Source: Lachnospiraceae bacterium P6B14 (lineage in GTDB: Bacteria > Bacillota > Clostridia > Lachnospirales > Lachnospiraceae). From it: a DNA stretch of 64,000 nt. The stretch is taken from positions 62,001 through 126,000 of the forward strand of contig JHWZ01000004.1 of the NCBI GenBank assembly GCA_000687695.1, in the 5' to 3' direction. The translations under genes were made by a program, and so were the position numbers. Of the stretch, positions 1-7,168 are shown one piece after another. A model generated the notes under the pieces. It worked only from the letters and a program-made list of their open reading frames with translations, ran no database searches and was not told the DNA's origin. Position 1 is the first letter of the stretch. Each line of letters starts with the position of its first letter.

Positions 1-8
1 CGTAATTC

Positions 9-596
9 TTATAATACACCCTTGGTCGAGAGCACGCCCTCGATCCTGGGATCCTTTTTCGTCGCCATGTCAAGCGCCTTTGCAAATGCCTTGAACATCG
101 CCTCGACAACATGATGCGTATTCTCACCCGAAAGCTGTTTGATATGGAGATTTATACGGGCGCCGTTTACGAATCCCTGGAAGAACTCTCTCACGGTCTC
201 GGTCTCCATCGTGCCAAGCGTAGGTGACGCAAGGTCTGCCTCAAATGAAAAATAAGGGCGTCCCGAGAAGTCCAGGCTCGCAAGTACGAGCGCATCGTCC
301 ATCGGCAGGATGAAGTATCCGTATCTGGCGATCCCCTCTTTGTCATCGAGTGCTTTCAAAAAAGCCTCGCCGAGTGCGATCCCCGTATCCTCCACCGTAT
401 GATGGGCGTCAACCTCCGTGTCGCCATCCACCCTTACCAAAAGGTCAAAAAATCCGTGTCTGGCGAAGCCCTCAAGCATATGGTTAAAGAACCCGATACC
501 GGTATCGATATCGTATTGTCCCTTTCCGTCAATATTCAATTCCAGTGATATTTCTGTCTCTTTTGTGTTACGCTCCAAGCTGGCTGCTCGTTTCAT
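9..596 (-). CDS. hisB: Imidazoleglycerol-phosphate dehydratase
   Basis: HisB dehydrates imidazole-glycerol phosphate to imidazole-acetol phosphate in cytoplasmic histidine biosynthesis. The 195-residue length is that of the monofunctional enzyme. Two metal-binding HH..E motifs are visible, at H65-H66 (followed by TVEDTG) and H161-H162 (followed by VVEAM), with the N-terminal ERNTKET signature. The ATG follows an AAGGAGA ribosome site. It has its own promoter (649-677) and is separated from trmD by a terminator, so it is not part of the trmD operon. Other his genes may lie beyond position 1. Confidence 0.97.
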   Translation of the reverse strand: MKRAASLERNTKETEISLELNIDGKGQYDIDTGIGFFNHMLEGFARHGFFDLLVRVDGDTEVDAHHTVEDTGIALGEAFLKALDDKEGIARYGYFILPMDDALVLASLDFSGRPYFSFEADLASPTLGTMETETVREFFQGFVNGARINLHIKQLSGENTHHVVEAMFKAFAKALDMATKKDPRIEGVLSTKGVL

Positions 597-616
597 AAAA
601 CTGATCTCCTTGCATC

Positions 617-663
617 AAAAAAGAGTATATTATCCCACACATAGAAATATTATACTCTTTTTT
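617..663 (-). terminator. Rho-independent terminator of the trmD operon
   Basis: An inverted repeat with arms AAAAAAGAGTATA (617-629) and TATACTCTTTTTT (651-663) lies between trmD and hisB. It has T-rich ends in both orientations. The hisB promoter -10 box lies inside one arm. Confidence 0.75.
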
Positions 664-677
664 CAATCAAAAATCAA
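649..677 (-). promoter_or_regulatory. Sigma-A-type promoter of hisB
   Basis: On the minus strand TTGATT (677-672), a 17-base spacer and TATAAT (654-649) stand about 50 bases upstream of the hisB start. The promoter overlaps the preceding terminator stem. Confidence 0.7.
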
Positions 678-718
678 GAAAAAGTGTTATTTTTTGTACT
701 TTTTTTGATACAGGATAT

Positions 719-1414
719 TCAATTTTTGTTTTGCCATGCCTCATACAGGTCAGGGCGTCTCGTCTTCGTCCGTTCCAAAGACTGCTCAAAGCGCCATTTT
801 TCGACATTTGCGTGATGTCCCGAAAGCAATATCTCCGGGACCTTTTTCCCGCGGAACTCCTCAGGCCTTGTGTACTGGGGATACTCGAGCAGGCCGTTTC
901 CGAAGCTGTCGGTATCAGCCGAGTCCTCGTTGTGCAGGACTCCCGGGATATGTCTGGCGATCGCGTCCATCAGGACCATCGCCGGCAGCTCACCGCCCGT
1001 AAGCACATAATCACCGATCGAAACGTCTATCGGGTTTATCTCCTCGAGCACTCTCTCATCGATCCCCTCATAATGCCCGCATAAAAATACCAAGCACTCG
1101 CTCTGCGCGAACTCAACCGCCATCGGCTGGTCAAAGACCTTCCCCTGCGGTGTCAGGTGGATGACAGTCGGAACTTTACCCTCCTCTGAGCAGATGGCTT
1201 CATAGCAACGCCACACCGGTTCTGCCTCCATGACCATCCCGGCACCTCCGCCGTAGGGATAATCATCGACACGTGTATGCTTGTCGAGGGTGTAGTCGCG
1301 GATATTTTTGACGATGAGTTCTATCTTTCCGGATTGACGGGCGCGACCGAGAATACTCTCGCCCATGACGCTCTCGATCATCTCCGGGAACAGAGTCATA
1401 ACGTAATAGCGCAT
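719..1414 (-). CDS. trmD: tRNA (guanine-N1)-methyltransferase
   Basis: TrmD methylates G37 of tRNAs reading CNN codons, using S-adenosylmethionine, and protects against frameshifting. The 231-residue protein starts with the usual [12 protein letters not shown] and contains the SAM-binding trefoil-knot sequence [11 protein letters not shown] near residues 137-147. It is the last gene of the ylxM-ffh-rpsP-khpA-rimM-trmD operon and lies 45 bases after rimM. A terminator follows. Confidence 0.97.
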   Translation of the reverse strand: MRYYVMTLFPEMIESVMGESILGRARQSGKIELIVKNIRDYTLDKHTRVDDYPYGGGAGMVMEAEPVWRCYEAICSEEGKVPTVIHLTPQGKVFDQPMAVEFAQSECLVFLCGHYEGIDERVLEEINPIDVSIGDYVLTGGELPAMVLMDAIARHIPGVLHNEDSADTDSFGNGLLEYPQYTRPEEFRGKKVPEILLSGHHANVEKWRFEQSLERTKTRRPDLYEAWQNKN

Positions 1415-1459
1415 ATAAGATTCCTTTCACAGGGCTGGTCTTTTCAGATCAAAACAATA

Positions 1460-1984
1460 TTAGTCTAATAGCCCCGGCATAATATGTGCTTCAACTTTTT
1501 TGTTTTCGATATCAACATCGAGTATACACTCGTCGATGACGGGGAACAAAACTTCCTTACCCTCGGTGGTCTCGATGACAAATACGGCGTTCGCGCCAGT
1601 CTCGAGGACGTCTTTTACCTCACCGATGGTCTCGCCGTCATCGCTTACGACCGTGCATCCCGGCACGTCATACAGGAAGTACTCTCCTTCGCCGAGCTCG
1701 ATGGCGTCATCTCTGTTCACCATCAGATCACACTGATGAAAGCCCTCCACATCCTCGATGCGGTCGAACTCCTTGAACTTTAAGATTACCTGTTTTTTGA
1801 AGTATTTAACTCCTGCCACATGCAAAGTGAGCAGTTCATTTTTTGTGACAAGATAGACCTCGTCACAATCCTTGAACCGCTCAGGGTCGGATGTCGTGGG
1901 GTAAACCTTGACCTCTCCACGCAATCCATGTGGTTTTGTAACTACGCCGATACGAAGCATGTCGGCCGTTTCCAATTCAAACAT
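1460..1984 (-). CDS. rimM: Ribosome maturation factor RimM
   Basis: RimM helps assemble the head of the 30S subunit and binds S19. The protein is 174 residues, normal for the family, with the N-terminal RimM domain opening with RIGVVTKPHGLRGEV and a C-terminal PRC-barrel containing FPVIDECI. The first ATG (1984) has an AGGAG only four bases upstream, so the in-frame ATG at 1960 (MLRIGV) is a real alternative. It sits directly between khpA and trmD, the conserved order. Confidence 0.95.
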   Translation of the reverse strand: MFELETADMLRIGVVTKPHGLRGEVKVYPTTSDPERFKDCDEVYLVTKNELLTLHVAGVKYFKKQVILKFKEFDRIEDVEGFHQCDLMVNRDDAIELGEGEYFLYDVPGCTVVSDDGETIGEVKDVLETGANAVFVIETTEGKEVLFPVIDECILDVDIENKKVEAHIMPGLLD

Positions 1985-2008
1985 ACTACTCCTGTTATGG
2001 CGACGGTA

Positions 2009-2245
2009 TTACTTGATGTCGACCATGATTTTTTTATCCGTCTTAACACCGCCTGCTGCACGTACAACGGTACGGATAGCCTTAGCGATGCGTCCCTGCT
2101 TTCCGATAACCTTGCCCATATCATCAGGTGCCACGGTGAGTCCGAGAGTGATCTGACGATCGTCCTCCTCCTCTGTGACAACAACCGAAGCCGGATCATC
2201 AACGAGTGATTTGGCAATCACTTCTACTAATTCTTTCATTCTCAT
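2009..2245 (-). CDS. khpA: KH-domain RNA-binding protein KhpA (YlqC)
   Basis: This 78-residue protein is a single KH domain; the GKVIGKQGRIAKAIRT stretch is the GxxG RNA-contact loop and its helix. In Gram-positive bacteria KhpA works with KhpB/EloR as an RNA-binding pair linked to cell elongation and sRNA binding (family knowledge). The partner is not in this window. It is encoded between rpsP and rimM, as in most Firmicutes. Confidence 0.93.
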   Translation of the reverse strand: MRMKELVEVIAKSLVDDPASVVVTEEEDDRQITLGLTVAPDDMGKVIGKQGRIAKAIRTVVRAAGGVKTDKKIMVDIK

Positions 2246-2318
2246 TTCCTCCGTTCAGTATACAGGGCAGACTTCTGCCCTCTGATTTCAGTTTGCTTAA
2301 CAAATGAAACGAATCAGC

Positions 2319-2558
2319 TTAGTTGATGCCTGCCTGCTTGAAAAGACGAGCTACAACGTCAGTCGGACGAGCGCCGTTTGCGAGCCACTGCTTAGCAGCC
2401 TCCTCGTCGATCTTTACCTCAGCCGGCTCCATGTTCGGATCATATGTACCGATCTCAGCGATATTCTTTCCATCACGTGGGCTTCTCTCGTCAGCCACTA
2501 CGATACGATAGAACGGAGTTCTCTTCTTTCCAAGTCTCTTCAAACGAATCTTTACCAT
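2319..2558 (-). CDS. rpsP: 30S ribosomal protein S16
   Basis: S16 is a small-subunit protein needed for 30S assembly. The 79-residue sequence begins [23 protein letters not shown], the unmistakable S16 N-terminus, and ends at the usual length. The ATG follows AGAAAGGTAGG. It lies between ffh and khpA. The 105-base gap to ffh holds a hairpin (TCGGAA arms at about 2604 and 2627) whose role is unknown. Confidence 0.98.
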   Translation of the reverse strand: MVKIRLKRLGKKRTPFYRIVVADERSPRDGKNIAEIGTYDPNMEPAEVKIDEEAAKQWLANGARPTDVVARLFKQAGIN

Positions 2559-2663
2559 TTTTGTTTCCTACCTTTCTTTTTGAAAAATGTTATATTAGTA
2601 AGTCGGAAAAATGTCTTCACACTTCCGATCAAACTTCAGTTTTATATATGGGTGCCGTTTTTT

Positions 2664-4016
2664 TTAAAACGGCAGCTTCATCCCCGGGAATCCTCCACCG
2701 CGGCGTTTCTTTCCTTTGCCGCCCATCATTCCGGACATCTGCTTCATCATCTTTTTGCTCTGCTCGAACTGCTTCATCAGACGGTTCACCTCAGAGATGT
2801 CAACTCCGGCTCCGGCAGCGATCCTCTTTTTACGTGAAGGGTTTATGATGTCGGGATGCGATCTCTCCTTTTTCGTCATGGAGTAGATGATCGCCTCGGT
2901 TCCCTTCAGAGCATCGTCATCGATCTCGATATCCTTCGGAAGTCCCATACCAGGGAGCATTTTTAATATGCTCGACAGGCCGCCCATATTTTTCATCTGC
3001 TGCATCTGGGTCAAAAAGTCATTGAAGTCAAACTCGGCCTTTTTGAACTTTTTCGCCATCTCGGCAGCAGCTTCTTCGTCCATCTCGGCTTCCGCCTTCT
3101 CGATCAGTGTGAGCACGTCGCCCATACCGAGGATACGTGAAGCCATGCGATCCGGATAGAACTGCTCGAGGTCTGAAAGCTTCTCTCCCATTCCGACGAA
3201 GTAGATCGGCTTGCCTGTCACCGCTCTGATGGAGAGCGCGGCACCGCCCCTGGTATCGGAATCAAGCTTTGTAAGGATGACACCGTCTATAGAGAGCTTC
3301 TCATCGAATGTTGATGCCACATTGACAGCATCCTGTCCTGTCATCGCGTCGACAACAAGGACTGTTTTGTGGATAGGAACTTCTTCTTTTATTTTCTGAA
3401 GCTCTCCCATCATATCTTCATCGATATGCAGTCGACCTGCGGTATCGAGTATAACTAAGTTGTTGCCATTTTTCTTTGCGTGCTCCATGGCAGCCTTCGC
3501 AATGTCAACCGGCGAGTGGTCGGTACCCATCGAGAATACAGGCACATCCTGCTTCTCTCCGTTTCTCTGCAACTGCTCAACAGCGGCCGGTCTGTAGACG
3601 TCGCAAGCTACGAGGAGCGGTCGTTTGCCCTGCGCTTTAAACTTGCCTGCGAGCTTTGCAACCGTAGTCGTTTTACCTGCACCCTGCAGTCCGCACATCA
3701 TAAGGACGCTCGTTGCGTTGCCGGGGATCAGATCAAGCTCGGTTGTCTCCGAGCCCATCATCGCGACCATCTCTTCATTTACATATTTGATAACAGTCTG
3801 CCCGGGCGTAAGGGAGTTAAGCACATCCTCACCTGTCGCCTTCGCCTGAACTGCTTTGGTGAAATCCTTTACAACCTTGAAGTTTACGTCTGCCTCGAGT
3901 AAGGCCATCTTCACTTCCTTCAGGGCGACCTTGACATCATCCTCAGTAAGTCTGCCCTTGCTGCGGAGGCCCTTGAATACGTTTTGCAGTTTTTCCGATA
4001 AGCTGTCAAAAGCCAT
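2664..4016 (-). CDS. ffh: Signal recognition particle protein Ffh (SRP54)
   Basis: Ffh is the GTPase of the signal recognition particle; it binds signal peptides emerging from the ribosome and docks with FtsY. The 450-residue protein has the N domain, the GTPase P-loop GLQGAGKT (109-116), DTAGRL and TKLDSDTRGG motifs, and a Met-rich C-terminal M domain (MKQFEQSKKMMKQMSGMMGG). It is the second gene of the operon after ylxM, the usual regulator-partner arrangement. The 87-base gap to ylxM shows no clear signal. Confidence 0.98.
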   Translation of the reverse strand: MAFDSLSEKLQNVFKGLRSKGRLTEDDVKVALKEVKMALLEADVNFKVVKDFTKAVQAKATGEDVLNSLTPGQTVIKYVNEEMVAMMGSETTELDLIPGNATSVLMMCGLQGAGKTTTVAKLAGKFKAQGKRPLLVACDVYRPAAVEQLQRNGEKQDVPVFSMGTDHSPVDIAKAAMEHAKKNGNNLVILDTAGRLHIDEDMMGELQKIKEEVPIHKTVLVVDAMTGQDAVNVASTFDEKLSIDGVILTKLDSDTRGGAALSIRAVTGKPIYFVGMGEKLSDLEQFYPDRMASRILGMGDVLTLIEKAEAEMDEEAAAEMAKKFKKAEFDFNDFLTQMQQMKNMGGLSSILKMLPGMGLPKDIEIDDDALKGTEAIIYSMTKKERSHPDIINPSRKKRIAAGAGVDISEVNRLMKQFEQSKKMMKQMSGMMGGKGKKRRGGGFPGMKLPF

Positions 4017-4103
4017 ATGGGTCTCCTTTCAAAAATGTTCTGTCTTTAGCTATTCCATATGCAGGCACATCTCCGACCGCATCCGGCCATCATCTGTCTG
4101 CAT

Positions 4104-4487
4104 CTATATCAGTTCCTTCAGATCATCGATTGATCTACTGATCTCGCTTCTGCCATCTGCCGAGAGCACATCACCACCGGACAGCTTCAGGATGTCTGCG
4201 ATCCTGTTGGCGATCTCGTCCATCTTTTTTGATCTCTCTCTCAGGCCGAGCTTCTCATCGTACTCACGAAGCTTCTTTCTGGTGCGATTGATCGTGTCGT
4301 ACACGCCCTGTCTGGTCATCCCCTGCTCCTCAGCGATCTCACTTAAGGACAGGTTATCAAGTACATACGCCTCAAAAATATCCCGCTGTCCATCTTTTAA
4401 AAGATTACCATATGTATCGTATAAAGATGCGAGCTCTGCCATCTCCTCAGGTGTCGTGAGCGATCTTTCGTTTTTATCGGATTTCAT
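4104..4487 (-). CDS. ylxM: SRP-associated HTH protein YlxM
   Basis: YlxM (UPF0122) is a small helix-turn-helix protein always found next to ffh; in streptococci it modulates SRP GTPase activity (family knowledge). The 127-residue sequence contains a sigma-region-4-like HTH, LSEIAEEQGMTRQGVYDTINR, near residues 53-73. The ATG follows GAGAGGTATAT. It is the first gene of its operon, behind a consensus promoter (4557-4585) and a 5'-terminal hairpin. Confidence 0.93.
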   Translation of the reverse strand: MKSDKNERSLTTPEEMAELASLYDTYGNLLKDGQRDIFEAYVLDNLSLSEIAEEQGMTRQGVYDTINRTRKKLREYDEKLGLRERSKKMDEIANRIADILKLSGGDVLSADGRSEISRSIDDLKELI

Positions 4488-4524
4488 ATATACCTCTCAT
4501 CCGCTATTTTCGGGCAAAAGCATA

Positions 4525-4553
4525 CCCCTGTAAAGTATTTTACCTTACAGGGG
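4525..4553 (-). promoter_or_regulatory. 5'-terminal hairpin of the ylxM-ffh mRNA
   Basis: The minus-strand transcript should begin almost directly with a hairpin whose arms are CCCCTGTAAG (4553-4544) and CTTTACAGGGG (4535-4525). There is no T-run, so it is not an obvious terminator. A 5'-end stability element or attenuator is possible. Confidence 0.5.
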
Positions 4554-4556
4554 CTG

Positions 4557-4585
4557 ATTATAACTTAAATCGACCGGGGTGTCAA
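4557..4585 (-). promoter_or_regulatory. Consensus sigma-A promoter of the ylxM-ffh operon
   Basis: TTGACA (4585-4580), a 17-base spacer and TATAAT (4562-4557) on the minus strand match consensus exactly. Its -35 box lies only nine bases from the -35 box of the divergent plus-strand promoter at 4595-4623. Confidence 0.88.
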
Positions 4586-4594
4586 GTATTTTTT

Positions 4595-4623
4595 TTGACA
4601 CTCCCCTTATCATGTGATACAAT
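4595..4623 (+). promoter_or_regulatory. Sigma-A promoter with extended -10 for the small gene at 4655
   Basis: TTGACA (4595-4600), a 17-base spacer and TACAAT (4618-4623) with a TG two bases upstream of the -10 box. It points to the small plus-strand gene and is back-to-back with the ylxM promoter. Confidence 0.8.
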
Positions 4624-4654
4624 ACAGTAAACAATGAAAGGAAGGTCGTTTTTT

Positions 4655-4849
4655 ATGAACACAAATAGTCTTGATAACGAATCTAAAAATACTCCCACTC
4701 AGGATCCCTCAGGGACCAATAATGAACTTTCCAAAAGCGAAAGACTCAGACGCGCTATCGACATTCCCGGAAATCCATCCGATATCCGGTCTTCACACGG
4801 CGTACATAGGATGATCCTTGTTGACCCCGAAGGGGAATCTTCTAATTAA
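4655..4849 (+). CDS. Small hydrophilic protein of unknown function
   Basis: A 64-residue polar, Ser/Asn-rich protein without membrane segment, signal peptide or cysteine. I do not recognise a family. The start at 4655 is chosen over the in-frame ATG at 4634 because GAAAGGAAGG lies at the right distance before 4655 and overlaps the upstream ATG. A strong promoter (4595-4623) supports expression. It is convergent with the transglutaminase-like gene; the two coding ends overlap by eight bases, with a short CCCC-GAA-GGGG hairpin just before the end. Confidence 0.6.
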   Translation: MNTNSLDNESKNTPTQDPSGTNNELSKSERLRRAIDIPGNPSDIRSSHGVHRMILVDPEGESSN

Positions 4850-6326
4850 CCTTGATCATATCATTGTACACCATGATATCAAGCAGGCAGGCCCAGTTAT
4901 AATAGAATCTGGTAATCTCGTACTGTGCTACCAGATTTCTCCACGAAACTCCCTTATCTTCAAATGCCATCACGACATCTTTACGAAGATAATAATACTC
5001 GCTTTGTATAATACTTGGCTGGTTTACACGAGTATCATATGATGAATACCACCCCTCATCCTTTTCCAACGGGATGTCATATTTCATGTCAAAGGTATTG
5101 GCAGTTACATAGAAGCCTCTATTAAACTTCGTCCCATCTCTGTCCAGGGACTCGATAACAAGCCATCCGTGATTGGCCGAAAAATCAACGATAAAATGTG
5201 GCACAAATCCAAGATTAGCACAATACAGGATACGAAGCGCACGACATGCTCCTCTTCCACACACACCATTATAAGTGCTGTTCAGTATCCTTTGATACAC
5301 TCCGTCCTCATCCTCATATTTCTGACTCACATTAAAATCAGGTGTGTAGGCAGTCCTTTCGAGAAAGTACAGTTGGCATATGATTTCTCTTTTTCGTTGT
5401 TCCGACATGAAAGACGGTGTATACATACCGTACGCCGTTCGCATCTCGTCATCATACAACTGTCCGCACCGCGTAGGTATTCCCGCATTGCGGGGATTTA
5501 CCCATTTGAGATTTTGCAGAGTATCATCAGGATCTTTACAAAGCTCACGGATTTCTTTTATGATCTCATCGAACGCCTTTTGTTCGGCTGCATTCTCAGG
5601 CTTTGCATAATCCCATCCATAAATGTCATACTCAGAAAGGCGACTTGCATCCAGTGATGCGCCATACTCTTCCGCCTCATTTTTCACACGTTGCTGTCCT
5701 GCACTTAGCTTGATTTTATTATCTTCAGGCGGAACAGTATCATCATCCAGAGATTCATCAGGTATTCTTACGGTATCATCCTGCCCCGTATCATAGTTAG
5801 GATTGATTTTTTTATCAACAACTCCGTCAGATCGGACGATATCCCCGTTTTCATTATAATGATCCAGTTTGATGATAAAACGAAGCTTTTTATGCTTTTT
5901 TGCTGTCTTGATGATCAGCTCTGTCGCAGCTCTGGTTGTGATCTTCTGCTGATGAATTGAAATCTCATATAGCTTCTTATTGCGCGCCTTACTATATGAT
6001 TTTTCTATCATATAGTGTACATAACGAAGCTTATCCGAGCCTTCCGACCAGTCAGAATCACGGTCCTCTACCCTGTTCAAGCGATCATTCTTTGGAAGCT
6101 CCTTCTTTGGAAGACTATATACCGCATAACTGAGGCACGGATATAGTGAAGGTTCTTTTCTGAAAATGTCACTCTGCGTCTCAAGTGTTACATTAAATGT
6201 TTTATAATATTTTTTCGCTTTGGCTCCCGAAACACTTCCGGGAATACTGACGGAAAACAGATTTGCCAAAAGCAAAAAAAATGTCAGAAGTCTGATCCAT
6301 GTTTTTCTCTTGATATGTAACATCAT
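4842..6326 (-). CDS. Exported protein with a transglutaminase-like Cys/His core
   Basis: A 494-residue protein with an N-terminal signal peptide (basic start, then LLTFFLLLANLFSVSIPGSVSGA). Near residues 354-390 the sequence GVCGRGACRALRILYC..GFVP..NHGWLVIE resembles the Cys and His motifs of the transglutaminase-like superfamily: candidate C356 and H386, with N410 or D413 as the third residue. The N-terminal 200 residues match nothing I recognise and end in an acidic linker. The ATG at 6326 is preferred to a GTG at 6332 because AGAGGT lies nine bases before it. It follows the 6329-7168 gene immediately. Whether it is a protease, a cross-linking enzyme or inactive is unknown. Confidence 0.7.
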   Translation of the reverse strand: MMLHIKRKTWIRLLTFFLLLANLFSVSIPGSVSGAKAKKYYKTFNVTLETQSDIFRKEPSLYPCLSYAVYSLPKKELPKNDRLNRVEDRDSDWSEGSDKLRYVHYMIEKSYSKARNKKLYEISIHQQKITTRAATELIIKTAKKHKKLRFIIKLDHYNENGDIVRSDGVVDKKINPNYDTGQDDTVRIPDESLDDDTVPPEDNKIKLSAGQQRVKNEAEEYGASLDASRLSEYDIYGWDYAKPENAAEQKAFDEIIKEIRELCKDPDDTLQNLKWVNPRNAGIPTRCGQLYDDEMRTAYGMYTPSFMSEQRKREIICQLYFLERTAYTPDFNVSQKYEDEDGVYQRILNSTYNGVCGRGACRALRILYCANLGFVPHFIVDFSANHGWLVIESLDRDGTKFNRGFYVTANTFDMKYDIPLEKDEGWYSSYDTRVNQPSIIQSEYYYLRKDVVMAFEDKGVSWRNLVAQYEITRFYYNWACLLDIMVYNDMIKVN

Positions 6327-6328
6327 AT

Positions 6329-7168
6329 TCACCTACCTCTTATCACGCGCACCGTCAGTTTCAACCATTTTCCTTCTTTATAGTACAGAGAAGGCCTGGC
6401 CTTTACCATGAACTTATATGTCCCTATAGGGGCATTCCAGTCAAAAACTATATATCCATCATTATAACATGCAAACTTTTTCTTTGCGCCCTTCGGCATT
6501 GACTTTATTTTATAATCCACCGCCGTCTTCAGCCCCTTTGACAAATTGATATACGGCACTCCATAATACGCGTCAGAATTATGGGTATTACTAGGATTCC
6601 GCTTTATTGTCACGGACTTTTTTTTTATCTTATATGGATTCTTTTTGGGTTTTACTACGGTTTTTGTAATATTGAATGCATAATCCGAGAATGGTTCTCT
6701 GGAAACAATATCATAACAATCGCTCTCTTCGTTCCAGACACTCTCATAAAAATCATCAACAGTGTAATCCCCAAAAATCGAAACATAATATGTCGTATTC
6801 TTTTTCAGTTTGTATTCTTTATCCGTTGAGTACCGATATAGTTTTTTACTCTTGGACTTTGATGCATCTCCGTGAATACTTCCATTTGCTACCGTAAGCG
6901 CATCCTGATCTATCACTTTAAAATACAGTCTTCCTCCCTTAGCTGAAATAGTATAAACTGCATTTTCATCGGTTGTTTTGAAAGAATAATAAATCTTATC
7001 ATTTCTCTTATATTTCATGTTTGGACGATATGTACCTGTTACCGTTTCTCCGATAGGTACATCAGATATTATCTCCTCCAGTTCAGCTTTCGATACCCGT
7101 CCGGGAACAAAAACCGTACTTAACAATAGTAACATTACCAGAATGATTGATGTTATCCTTTTTTTCAT
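6329..7168 (-). CDS. Exported beta-rich protein of unknown function
   Basis: A 279-residue protein with a clear signal peptide (MKKRITS then a Leu/Val-rich core ending VSKA). The mature part is Lys/Tyr-rich and looks all-beta: an N-terminal half similar in style to bacterial pre-peptidase C-terminal (PPC) domains, and a C-terminal Ig/cadherin-like half ending GTYKFMVKARP...KLTVRVIRG. No catalytic motif is visible. The start overlaps the stop of the ABC permease gene by four bases (ATGA), and GGAGAAG lies upstream, so the two are probably translationally coupled. A surface binding or substrate protein for the neighbouring exporter is an inference. Confidence 0.65.
   Translation of the reverse strand: MKKRITSIILVMLLLLSTVFVPGRVSKAELEEIISDVPIGETVTGTYRPNMKYKRNDKIYYSFKTTDENAVYTISAKGGRLYFKVIDQDALTVANGSIHGDASKSKSKKLYRYSTDKEYKLKKNTTYYVSIFGDYTVDDFYESVWNEESDCYDIVSREPFSDYAFNITKTVVKPKKNPYKIKKKSVTIKRNPSNTHNSDAYYGVPYINLSKGLKTAVDYKIKSMPKGAKKKFACYNDGYIVFDWNAPIGTYKFMVKARPSLYYKEGKWLKLTVRVIRGR

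Noticed and set aside
4825-4835. CCCC-GAA-GGGG hairpin as terminator for the small plus-strand gene
   Set aside because: The stem is only four base pairs and no T-run follows.
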